64,000 nucleotides of DNA, from the NCBI GenBank assembly GCA_036937835.1, contig CM072878.1:11852001-11916000 (forward strand), written 5' to 3'. The first letter of the stretch is position 1; each line of letters opens with the position of its first letter. Shown piece by piece: positions 12,001 through 20,328 of this stretch. The notes beneath the pieces are model-generated. The model was not told where the DNA came from, made no database searches, and was given only the letters and a program-made list of their open reading frames with translations. The DNA comes from Pampus argenteus. Taxonomy: Eukaryota > Chordata > Actinopteri > Scombriformes > Stromateidae. A program made the translations under genes and the position numbers.

Positions 12001-13929
12001 ATCGGATATAAAATGTAACCAATTGCCGATAACGGATGAAAGTCTGTCTCCAAAAAAAAAAGTGAAAATTTCCATCCTCTGAAAGGCTGTAAAGACTTTT
12101 TTTAAGCTGCTGAACAGCAACACTTTGCTGGTCATCTGGCTGCAATGCAAACTCAATGACTACAGAAGTACACACTCAGTGTAGCGCTGGGCAGCGGTGG
12201 GCTCATGCTAAAGCTTCTCAGCGTGTTTGATTTGACTTTATTTGACTTCAAGTACTGACGCGTAAATGTAAAAATAAATAAAAAATAAAAAAACCTGAAG
12301 GAAGTAGAAGAGTATTTGAATAAATAACAGCACATGTGGGAACATCACCCTAATCCATCCCAAAGCTCATTTATTCCCCCCGTTTTGTACAATACCAGAC
12401 CTTTAAACTTCTCACACTGTCAACCTCAGGCTGTCTCTGGTCACCAACGCTCCTCCTCATGTACATATTGCACAACGGACCACCGTTTTGGAGGGACAAC
12501 CGATGATTTTACCCCATTTCTCTCAGAACTGTCAACTTACGTCTCAGACAACTCAAAAAATCTCACATTTAGAAACTGCCCGGTCATTTTATCATGCCTG
12601 TTGTCAACATCACACTGGCAGCTACCACTATGGCAACCACTTTCCTCTTAGAGACACGGCAAAGTCACACGTAGAGCCTGTGTGACTGCAGAGTCCAAAC
12701 TTTTAGTTCTTAGCTTGAATCAAACTTGGTTTTGTCACCATGGAAAACCACTGATATACTGACTCATCTTTAATTCCCCAGACGAACACACAACACGGCG
12801 ATTTTCTAAAAACGGACATGTTACATGGTAACAGCAAGACATGGATGGCCTCCATCTGGACAGTTATAATAGTAGACAACTAGAATTAATAATGCGTAAA
12901 ATATTGTAAAATATTAAACTGCATGTGGGATTTATTTAATAAATGAATTAAATAAATCAGATCAAACCTTCAATCCTGTAAATAACCAGGTGAGTAGAAC
13001 AAACATAACCTATGATAACCATATGATAAACGGCTGCTAATGTACATAATGCGTCAGCCAAAAAAAAATATGGAAGCTTATGTGTAAAAACAGGAGAAAA
13101 AGTCACTTTAAAAAAAAAAAAACAGTTCAACTCTACCAAGTAATGCAGAGAAGTTGCTCTGCAGGTTGGATGAGTGAAGTCAGACCCCCCCGGGGCTAAT
13201 TTCATATAAAGACAAGCGGCTCTTCTCATCTTTGCATGTTATGTATATAAATATATATGTATGTATGTATGTAATCATCCAGTACATTCTCCTCAAGCCA
13301 GCTTTGTTTTAGCCAGTAGCAATCAAGCATTTTGTTGAATGAAAGCGGGCTGAACCTTCAGCAGCCCAGTGGTTGAAACACCTGAACAGGTTCATGTGTC
13401 CTGCTGCTGTCAAAAAACCTGCACTGCTAAGAGAGACTGAACCTGCTCCAGTAATGTCCAGGTGTAGTGATTTGCAGGGGCCTGGAGATTACCTATGAAA
13501 AGCACCATGACTAAAAATCAATCAATCATCATTATGTTTTTATTTTATTTTTAATCCACCAGAACTGAAAAGTTGAGAGCAAACTTCCTGATGAGTTGCC
13601 TCAATGTGAGTTTGCACTTTTCTTTTACACTAATTGCACTTATGCATTTGTCACGTTAATCAAAAAAAATTAAATAAATCTCACAGGGACTTTGTGTAAA
13701 ATGTGTCCTGTGATATTTGCCCTGCTAAAAAGGTGGATGATGCATCCTACCTTATAAAAAAGCAGCTAGACTGTGCAATGTGCATGTTTAATAAAAACAC
13801 ACTGCAAGTTGTAAAGCGGTCGTAAAAGCCTGTGCTGCTCTTACCTGGCCCATCTGATCCTGAGAGAGGTGAATTAAGCTTGGGTCGCTTTGCAGTGGGG
13901 GGTCCGACGTCCAGCAGATTGTCAGCCAT
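1..13929 (-). CDS. crebbp: CREB-binding protein (CBP), N-terminal part; exons 1-4, gene runs off the left edge
   Basis: CBP is a nuclear lysine acetyltransferase and transcriptional coactivator that binds phosphorylated CREB, nuclear receptors and many other factors. Only the N-terminus is present: about 306 codons in exons 13845-13929, 4882-5501, 778-945 and 1-45 (partial), with phases joining without a break. The protein starts MADNLLDVGPPTAKRPKLNS and continues SLFDLENDLPDELIPNG, both close to vertebrate CBP. The nuclear-receptor-binding LXXLL motif is visible as LSELL in exon 2. The 85-nt first coding exon (28 codons plus one base) is the size I recall for human CREBBP and differs from EP300, which argues for CREBBP. 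The start ATG has A at -3 and G at +4. The TAZ, KIX, bromodomain and HAT parts lie left of the window. Teleosts often keep two copies (crebbpa and crebbpb), and I cannot say which this is. Confidence 0.95.
46..777 (-). other. crebbp intron 3
   Basis: The intron lies between the exon 3 donor (ATG|GTGAGT) and the exon 4 acceptor. It contains a short CA run at about 78-96 near the acceptor. I see no gene or structured element in the rest. Confidence 0.8.
778..945 (-). CDS. crebbp: crebbp exon 3
   Basis: This exon has 56 codons, phase 0 at both ends, with acceptor CACTGTAG and donor GTGAGT. It reads from MGMSGAPFGQQYGQAG to LPQFPAELKGAGSVPNM. The mammalian counterpart also ends in VPNM. The region is the glutamine/glycine-rich linker between the receptor-interaction region and TAZ1. 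Confidence 0.92.
946..4881 (-). other. crebbp intron 2
   Basis: This 3.9 kb intron holds a (GA)n run at about 1707-1745, a decayed 28S rRNA fragment (1990-2189, separate entry) and a GC-richer patch at 1250-1480. Short ORFs elsewhere look like chance. I recognise no other gene. Confidence 0.75.
1990..2189 (-). pseudogene. degenerate fragment of nuclear 28S rRNA
   Basis: The plus strand reads as the antisense of eukaryotic large-subunit rRNA. Blocks in the correct order include CACATCATCAATAGGGT, AAACTAACCTGT, GGCTGAACAATTCAACACTT, GAATTCTGCT, GACATCGAAGGATCAAAA, TTGGCCGCCA and AAGCCA. These correspond to the peptidyl-transferase part of domain V of 28S, with many substitutions and a deletion of roughly 15 bases near 2145. 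The rRNA sense strand is the same as crebbp. It is not a working rRNA: it covers only about 200 nt and is heavily mutated. It may be a retrocopied rRNA piece or part of an rRNA-derived SINE. The comparison is from memory of the 28S sequence. Confidence 0.75.
4882..5501 (-). CDS. crebbp: crebbp exon 2
   Basis: This exon is 620 nt. The acceptor is TCTCTTTAG and the first two bases complete an Asp codon with the last G of exon 1; the donor is AAG|GTGAGG at phase 0. The protein begins DLVSLFDLENDLPDELIPNG, carries KHKQLSELL (nuclear receptor LXXLL motif), then a Gly/Gln/Asn-rich low-complexity stretch, and has SVLAETLTQ near the end, which is conserved in CBP. Long ORFs on the opposite strand here are shadows caused by the GC-rich codons. 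Confidence 0.95.
7909..8040 (+). mobile_element. MITE remnant of a hAT-like fish family, copy 1
   Basis: The copy starts AGGGCTGCAGCTAACGATCA and continues with TGACCAACAGTCCACAGCC then AAAGATATTCATTTT. This block order is characteristic of a very common teleost non-autonomous element whose ends carry ATTAATCGATTA-like motifs. The 3' part is missing here. The family identity is from memory; the similarity to the copy at 9896 is visible directly. Confidence 0.5.
9896..10060 (+). mobile_element. MITE remnant of a hAT-like fish family, copy 2
   Basis: The copy begins TTAGGGCTACAACTATTATC and continues through TGACCAACACTATAATACCC, AAAGATATTCAATTAACTAT and AATATTCAAATTTG. It shares the block order of copy 1 and extends further. 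The right end is unclear because the following A/T-rich DNA has no clean terminal repeat. Confidence 0.5.
11650..11720 (+). promoter_or_regulatory. promoter-like cluster: inverted CCAAT box and two CRE sites
   Basis: A full palindromic cAMP response element TGACGTCA lies at 11701-11708 and a second CRE-like site TGACGTAA at 11713-11720. An inverted CCAAT box (ATTGG, 11653-11657) lies about 45 bp upstream, inside an imperfect inverted repeat that pairs TTGGC..ACGGTG with CACCGT..GCCAA. Spacing and content resemble a compact promoter. It sits inside crebbp intron 1, 2.1 kb downstream of the crebbp start codon, so it could be an internal enhancer, an alternative promoter, or part of a mobile element. 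Confidence 0.4.
11752..11901 (+). other. 49-codon ORF, candidate first exon of an unknown plus-strand transcript
   Basis: The ATG at 11752 has G at -3 and G at +4 and lies about 30 bp after two CRE sites. The ORF begins MAAAGGIRLYIAIDELESDP, ends NIAGGQ and stops at 11899-11901. Just before the stop is a donor-like GGAG|GTCAGT (GT at 11894-11895), so the frame could be spliced onward. I do not recognise the peptide and found no second exon. It may be real, a transposon relic or chance. Confidence 0.2.
13845..13929 (-). CDS. crebbp: crebbp exon 1 (start codon)
   Basis: The ATG is at 13929-13927 and the exon has 28 codons plus one base, with donor CCAG|GTAAGA. It reads MADNLLDVGPPTAKRPKLNS then PLSGSDGP, with the basic KRPKL patch expected of the CBP N-terminus (nuclear localisation type). 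The strong start context and the lack of an upstream in-frame coding signal support this start. Confidence 0.95.
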
Positions 13930-14759
13930 CCTGCTCGGCAAATATGATGAGTGGATGTTGATGCAGGAAAAAAAATAAAATAAAATAAAAAATAAACACA
14001 CAGCAGGATCAGTCCAACTTGTGGTCTCGTAATAACTGATAACTTTCACTAACGTTACGCGTAAAGGATTAATTTAACTGTGGATATATTTTTTTTCCTT
14101 CTTCTTCTTCTTCTTGACTGGCAGCTTGGCGAAACGCTGCCTGGAGAAAAAGGTTTCAAAAGAAAGGCAACAGCGCCACGCGTCGCCGCCGAAGATCACC
14201 CCATGATAATCCAACACCCAACACCCACATAATTATCCTCAATAATTACGTCCAAAAATTATTTCACTTGGAGAAAAATAAATAAAAATCAATCATAAAA
14301 TATGACACAAAGCGTAAGCAAATCCCTTTCTCCGCAGATCGCCGGTTTCACGTCTGTACACAATCATTTTTTTTCGCCGTCGAAACGAGCATCCATAAAA
14401 ATCTACTTTGGGCTTAAATAAAAAGAGTAAAATTCAAAAAATATTTTCTATGAGGTGGATTTTTTTTCTCGCCGCTGTCTCCCGGTAAATACAGCGTCTC
14501 GGGACGGAGATACGGCGACAAGCAGCGCTCTCTAAAAGGGAAATCAAATATACGGTGGGCTTTCGACACGATAAAAACCCACGAAACCCTCACATGTTTG
14601 CATTAATTCTCGTCGGAAGAACTAATACTTCGATTTTCTGCCAGAAAAAAGCCGTTTGAGTCCCGTCTGGGTAGCTCCGGTCGGTTTTTAAAATTAATGC
14701 TCCACCAGAAATCCCGATTGAGAGCCGCGTCAAGATGGCGGCTGTTGATTCCTCCGATA

Positions 14760-14797
<38 letters not shown>

Positions 14798-14880
14798 TTT
14801 TTCTTCCCAGCTAGACTGTGCGGGGAGGCGGGGGGAGGTGTCGTGCTATGACGCCCTGACGTAAACCCGTGTCCCACCGT
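13930..14880 (-). promoter_or_regulatory. crebbp: crebbp 5' UTR and promoter region
   Basis: The region upstream of the crebbp ATG becomes richer in CpG from about 14100 to 14900. Visible sites are a YY1-type motif AAGATGGCGGC at 14732-14742 (on the plus strand), a CRE-like TGACGTAA at 14857-14864, and a GGGGAGGCGGGGGGAGG GC-box-like patch at about 14821-14838. No TATA box was seen, consistent with a broad CpG-type promoter. I cannot place the transcription start exactly; a 5' UTR of roughly 0.7-0.9 kb would fit. Confidence 0.5.
14761..14793. repeat. A33 homopolymer in the crebbp promoter region
   Basis: This is an uninterrupted run of 33 A on the plus strand (33 T in the crebbp sense direction), followed at once by GTTTTTTTT. 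It lies between the YY1-type motif and the GC-rich patch. Long poly(dA:dT) tracts exclude nucleosomes, so a promoter role is possible. Run length is prone to sequencing error. Confidence 0.9.
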
Positions 14881-15744
14881 GCGTCATATGCGACGTACAG
14901 CCTTATTAGCCTCTAGGGGTGAAATACCCTCCCCAAAAATTGAAATTTTATAATAAATGCTAACTGTTTCAAACTTTATAATCATCATTATTGCAGTCAC
15001 ATTAAATTACTACTTACAACTATTTCAATTATTCTTAACATACATTGAAGTTCCCATACTAATACAGTATATTCAAATAACTTTACAGCCTGATTTAGTG
15101 TATCTCTCATATTTTCCATCCATAAGTATTTATGTACAGTATTTGGAAATGTATGAACAGCAAAGATGAGATCACTGTTAAGTGTTTATGAAAAAAAAAA
15201 AAAAAAAAAAGTTCAATCTATTCCAGGGCAGTCCAATTATTTAAACTATTCAATTTTCATCTCTTTTTATTCCCATAAATACCAGTGGTAGAAGTATTTA
15301 GATCCTTTACTTTACTATGCATTCAAACACTTGCTTAAGTGAAAGTACACAACTCATATAAACACAATCTGCATAAAATTAAGTATTCATTATGTGGTAT
15401 AACAGCACATGTCAGTGATATTTTTTCATATTATTCAACAATCATTGCTGATGCCCCGTAAGCAGCATTTAATATTGTTGCTGTTTTGAGGTGGAACTCA
15501 TTTATATTGTTTTGGTATAAGTATAATCTATAACAATGCTTTACATTTTATTAACTGATATAATGTTTTACATGCAAAATCTTAAAATTGCGACGCAACA
15601 ATGTAAGGTCATGGTGTAGTATGCCTTTGTATGAAGGAAAAAAAAACATCAGATTGCATAAAAATAAAGAAAATGTACTTAGTTACAATCCATCATTGCT
15701 AAATACAATGTGGTGTACAGGCTATAAATTCAACCCGGACAACA
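14881..15744. other. intergenic region between crebbp and adcy9
   Basis: This is AT-rich DNA with an A run at about 15190-15209 and a MITE remnant starting near 15288. No ORF or RNA gene is recognisable. Confidence 0.7.
15288..15600 (-). mobile_element. MITE remnant, common fish family with a CAGTGGTGGAAGT-type terminus
   Basis: The plus-strand left end reads CAGTGGTAGAAGTATTTAGA then TCCTTTACTTTACTATGCATTC. It has repeated ACTTGCTTAAGTGAAAGTAC-like segments and a tail resembling GCAGCATTTAATATTGTTGC and GAGGTGGAACTCATTTA. This arrangement is typical of a very abundant teleost non-autonomous DNA element. Only one terminus is clear; strand and right boundary are approximate. Confidence 0.5.
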
Positions 15745-15758
15745 TTTCCCAGCAACTC

Positions 15759-15764
15759 TTTATT
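15759..15764 (-). terminator. adcy9: candidate adcy9 polyadenylation signal
   Basis: The minus strand has AATAAA here, followed in the sense direction by a G/U-rich stretch (TGCTGGGAAATGTTGTCC). It lies 3.2 kb after the adcy9 stop codon. Other AATAAA hexamers occur nearby (for example at about 15897-15902), so the site used is uncertain. Confidence 0.35.
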
Positions 15765-15917
15765 ACATTTTAACCTTCATTTGCATACCTATTAGCGTAC
15801 TATATACAAAAACATTTCCAATGTAAGCAACAATACATTAGCGGGCCTCTTCAATTACTGCCATCCAGCAGACATCTAGTAGTGTCTCTTCCCTTTTTTT
15901 ATTTGGCCAGTTTGAAT

Positions 15918-15953
<36 letters not shown>

Positions 15954-17344
15954 AAGAAAGAAAGAAAAAAGAAACCTGTGTGCAAGATAAATTGTCCGGA
16001 TCACATTCCTGCAAAGCTTAGAGCATCGCTTCCAAAACACACACAACCACACGGTTTTACAAACACTCGTACATTTTTACACACATGCAGGCAAACAAAT
16101 GCACAAGTATTATTCCAACATTGTTAAAATACCCAGTTCTTTATACTATTTAACACTCTAGTACATGCGCATATATAAATAATAGAAAAATGCTCAGATA
16201 CTATACAATACAAAGGCATACTGTACATTAAAATTGAGTGCCTTGTGCAAATGTGTTTTAACAGTGAATATAGAAATGATCTATCTTGAATGTAATCAGC
16301 AGAGAATCAGAGCTACAATACAACATATAAAAAAAAAAAAGGAGAGAGAGAGAGAGAGAGATGGCAATGACACTCTTTGGCATCAAAATCGTTCCAGTGC
16401 TTCATTCTGCTGGTTCAGAATGTCACTTACATCTCAGTAAATCAAACCAAATCAACATATAAGCTCATGTTTGTGGTGTAAGAATAAAAATCACACACAT
16501 GGTACCCCTATCTCATTGTTCCTGTTACAATAGTAATAGTTAGAGAATACAATAGTAATCCAGAGGAAAAAAAAACGCTCATAGTTCATAAAAAACACAA
16601 TATTCAAAAGAGCTTATCAAAATTACCAAGGAAAAATAAAATCATGACCTTTGATAATAGCAACATTGATTATTCTCCTTAAGTCTCCCTTTATTGTAGT
16701 ATAAGATACATAAATATGGGCTGGTACGAGGGTTGTGTGCTCAACAGCGTAGAGAAAGTCATTTTCCTTTGAAATCCAATGATTCTTAACACTTATTATT
16801 GCAAACAAACATCCATCTGTGCAATAAATACGGCACTAAATGGAAGGCCAAACAAAAAAGGAATTTAAAATAAACAGTAATAAGACCAATTAATAATAAA
16901 TATGTTTGGTATGATTACATTAAATTTTATATATATCAGGAAAATACACTAATTAAATTAATGACCTTTTTTTGAAGAGCAAAAGTAAATATTCTCCTCT
17001 TCATTCATGCATATCTTAAGAAATGAAAGCAACCGAACGCCGACATCGGGGAAATCAAGTTCAAAGTTAAAAGGCACAAGCTACGCTAACTCCACACATA
17101 GAAAACAAAGCAAAACAATTCATTTACCTATTAGGCTAATGCTAATGGTGCAGCTGAAATTGCAAATTGGTTCTTTATTTTAGTTTAACATTGGTCTTTA
17201 GTATTGATTATTAAATGGTCACTTAAAATATGACGTCGTTAATCTGTCATTCAGAGAATTTGAAAGTCGGCGAAGTTGGATTTCATAGTCGAACCGTTTT
17301 TACCTCTGAGCACACAATCCATTTAATCAGCTCGTTTTGCTCAA

Positions 17345-17345
17345 C

Positions 17346-17379
<34 letters not shown>
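17345..17379. repeat. (AAT)n trinucleotide microsatellite
   Basis: About 11-12 perfect copies of AAT/ATT lie within the probable adcy9 3' UTR. Confidence 0.9.
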
Positions 17380-17380
<1 letters not shown>

Positions 17381-18419
17381 CATAATAGAATGAAATTAGG
17401 TAAGCCAAAAAGAAAGCATTAAAAAAAACACCTAGGCAGACACCTGAAATACATTTGGCACACTGCCTTTGCGTTTACAGTGCTAATACATTAAGTTTCA
17501 TGCCATTGCGAGTATGAAGCGGCTAACGTGTTCGGTTTCAGTAATGTCCTTCAAATCGTAGACGTAAGCAGTTCAAGTTTTGTGTTACAATAAATACAAT
17601 AAAACACATTTCGCTATGATTTGCAACATTCCACTTTGATTATCCGTGTCTTTAAAAGGTATCAAAGCTATCGACGAGCACACAGTGTTACCCATAGCAA
17701 CCTAGGCATCGATCTACTAGCTAAAAACATACTCCACAGGTACAGAAGTACCTTGTAGGATCCATTTAAAATACTCATCAACACTAAACACAGCTTGAGT
17801 CCCCCCCCACAAGAGCCTAGATCATGGGGGAGGGCACATACTCTAAGTAACAGTTTAGCCTCATCTATGGTGCTGTTGCATCAAAGTGTGCTGATTAAGT
17901 GTAGCTGAGACCAACATGCTTCAGAACTGAGACAATACAAAGATCTTCGCTGAGGCCAGAGGAAAAAAACTGCCACATCAGCAAGCAAGAGAGGGGTTGT
18001 TTTTTTTCCCAACTGCGTTCCTCAACTGTTTGTCATCCTGTTGTTTTACTAAGTCAGCCTAATATCTAATAGGCACCCCTCCTTATTAATGCCTGCATGA
18101 TCTTGCTGCTACTACACAGACACATTAAACACTCACACACTGTATACATCCAATTACACTCACGCAGCACACAGCGCAGCCTCCTCTGCCTTTAGTCTGC
18201 ATTGATTATTTTCTGCTGTGCCTTTTTTTTTTTTTGAGTTTTCATGAAGAAACATGAAAACGGACGCCGCTGCATTTTAGTGCAGATTTTACTAAAACAT
18301 ATATTTGGAGTCACATCGTACATCCTCCTCATAATGCAGCACTTTCCCGTATGTAAGGATGGCTTGCTGAGCTGTTGGTTGATAAAAGGCAAAAAAAATA
18401 TCACAGCAAACCACTTTGT

Positions 18420-18456
18420 TTTGCTTTTGTTACAGTAAAATTGTAACAAAAGCAAA
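18420..18456 (-). other. perfect inverted repeat (15-bp arms) in the adcy9 3' UTR
   Basis: TTTGCTTTTGTTACA at 18420-18434 pairs exactly with TGTAACAAAAGCAAA at 18442-18456, with a 7-nt loop. It would form a hairpin in the adcy9 mRNA about 500 nt after the stop codon. Function unknown. Confidence 0.75.
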
Positions 18457-18947
18457 GCATTTTTCCCCCCAAAAAAGTTGTCCTGTCCCAAAAGCTGTCC
18501 TAAATGTACAGTTTCCCTTTATGTTATTCTTCCCTTATACTCAAAAAAGGCTTAGTCTACACATTATTCTATTCTAAAGGCACTTAAAAGACATATGAAA
18601 CGAATAATCAAGATTAAAGGTTTAAAGATAATCAAGTAGCTTAATGGGAGACGGTGGGATCTGTAGCAGGCAAGAGAAGTATCAGAGCCATCATATCTTC
18701 CCATTTCTTATGTGCGTTCCTGCCTGACACTCTCTTTGTGGTTGACCCCAGCACCCTCAGATTTAGACCAAAAACAAACTTGCTGCCTAGTCGATGCTGA
18801 AGAGAGGCCTGTGGGTCTTTCCATACCCTCTGATTCTACCTGGGGTACGACCAAATGTACAAGCAATTCTACAAACACAAACTGGCAGGAATAAGAGCTT
18901 AAAGGGTATAGAGGATTTGTGATAAAAAGAGCCATTGAGGCAAATTC

Positions 18948-20328
18948 TTAAAGTCTGGTTAACTCTCCGATGTTACTGTCGTAAGCATCCTCATGTTGGT
19001 CCTTCGTGTTGTCTTTCCGGGACTTTGTTGTTGTATTTTGGGGTGCATTTTGCTGGAATGTGGATGAGATGATGAGTGGTTTGTTATTTGCAGAAGTAGG
19101 TGGTCCTACTATGTTGGTAACAGGTATAGATGTCAAGCTACTGTGAGACGTAGATTGCCTGGCATGAGAAGTCTCTGCAGAGGGACGTCTTTCAAGGTTG
19201 TCCACCTTTTCTCCGCACTGCGGCGCTTCTCTTTCATGGCCAAGCCCTGCTTTGGTAGAGCAACCGGCGCTGGCAGTTGGTATCATATTATTGGTACTGT
19301 TTGCAGTCATGCTGGTTGTTGGCACCATGCTGGCAATTTCATCAGTGGGTGAGCGACCAATGCTACCATCCACTTGTGCCCGGATCTCTGGTGAGACTGA
19401 GAGTTGGTACTGAGGCACGGGGCCACTGTCAGTACTCTTTGGGTAAAGGAAGGTCTTCATCTGACCTTTGCCTTTGACATTAACCGTGCCACGGTAATCA
19501 AACTCGTAATCCATGCCACTGAGCACGCAATAGCTCTCCTCACTGACCTGGACGCGGCACTCCACACCGGTTGTATCCATGCGACTGGCGATGTTGACTG
19601 TGTCGCCCCAGATGTCGTAGAGAAGCTTGGTGGTGCCGATCACTCCTGCTGTTAGAGGCCCGTGATTGAATCCGATCCGAAGCTTGAAGCCGAACCCCAG
19701 CATGTTCTTGTTGAAGTCGTCCACCACGCACATCATTTCCAGAGCGAATTCAAAAAGAGCGCGGAGGTGGGCGTGAGGATGGGTTGCGTCCGCGCACTGC
19801 TGCGCATTGAGTCCTGCTGCTGCCATGTATGTGGCACCAATGGTCTTGATCTTTTCGATATTTGTGAAGGCGGGTTTCCGTAACAGCTCGTCGAAGTCTC
19901 CGATTAGCTCGTTAAGGACACGATAGCACTCCTTGCCTCCTTCGTAGCTTTCTTCATAAAACTCACTAAAGTTAACAATACTAGCAAATATTACACCCAC
20001 GTTGTCGTGGTTCTTGGAATAACTCTGCGTGACCTTTAGCTGCTCAGCCACATGTATGGGGATAATATTGCGAAGTAGCCAGTCAGCCTGGTCCCTCATG
20101 TTCTGGATCTTGATGCGGTGTTGATCAGCCTCCACGTTGCCATGGTAATGCAGGCGGTAACTGACCTCAAATTCACGGTTAAGGAACCAGACCAGGAGAA
20201 GGAGCAAAAAAAAGGCCACGCAGGCCTCAGGGCCCAGAAGGTCCTGGGGGTGAGGCTGTGGGTCAGGGTCTGCTGGGCTGTCAGATATGAGGATGGAGCT
20301 GTTGCTGTTGTTGTTCTGGCCAGCTGAC
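18948..20328 (-). CDS. adcy9: adcy9 exon 9 (last coding exon, C2 catalytic domain)
   Basis: Acceptor TCTCCTCCAG; the first base completes an Arg codon (phase 2 junction). The exon encodes an Asn/Ser-rich luminal loop, the last membrane helix (FFLLLLLVWFLNREFEVSYR), the C2 domain (VIFASIVNFSEFYEESYEGG, IEKIKTIGATYMAAAGL, GFNHGPLTAGVIGTTKLLYD, IWGDTVNIASRMDTTG) and a poorly conserved Ser/Thr-rich tail. A TAA stop is at 18948-18950. The Asn-rich loop suits N-glycosylation, known for ADCY9. Confidence 0.97.

Larger units (their letters stand above)
5502..13844 (-). other. crebbp intron 1
   Basis: This 8.3 kb intron is AT-rich. It contains two remnants of one MITE family (about 7909-8040 and 9896-10060), a G14 run at about 7857-7870, a CRE/CCAAT cluster at 11650-11720 with a short plus-strand ORF after it, and ATGT tetranucleotide repeats near 13240-13275. 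The rest shows nothing recognisable. Confidence 0.75.
15745..18947 (-). other. adcy9: probable adcy9 3' UTR
   Basis: The region has no coding signal. It follows the adcy9 stop codon and precedes candidate poly(A) signals. It contains an A31 run at about 15921-15951, a GA run at about 16342-16361, an AAT repeat at about 17345-17379 and an inverted repeat at 18420-18456. A 3' UTR of about 3 kb would be in line with mammalian ADCY9, but the end is not proven. Confidence 0.5.

Noticed and set aside
12334..12651. 105-codon plus ORF downstream of the candidate exon at 11752
   Set aside because: Tested as a second exon; there is no convincing acceptor in phase and no recognisable domain.
19143..20327. 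Several plus-strand ORFs opposite adcy9 exon 9
   Set aside because: Antisense shadows of the C2 catalytic domain exon.
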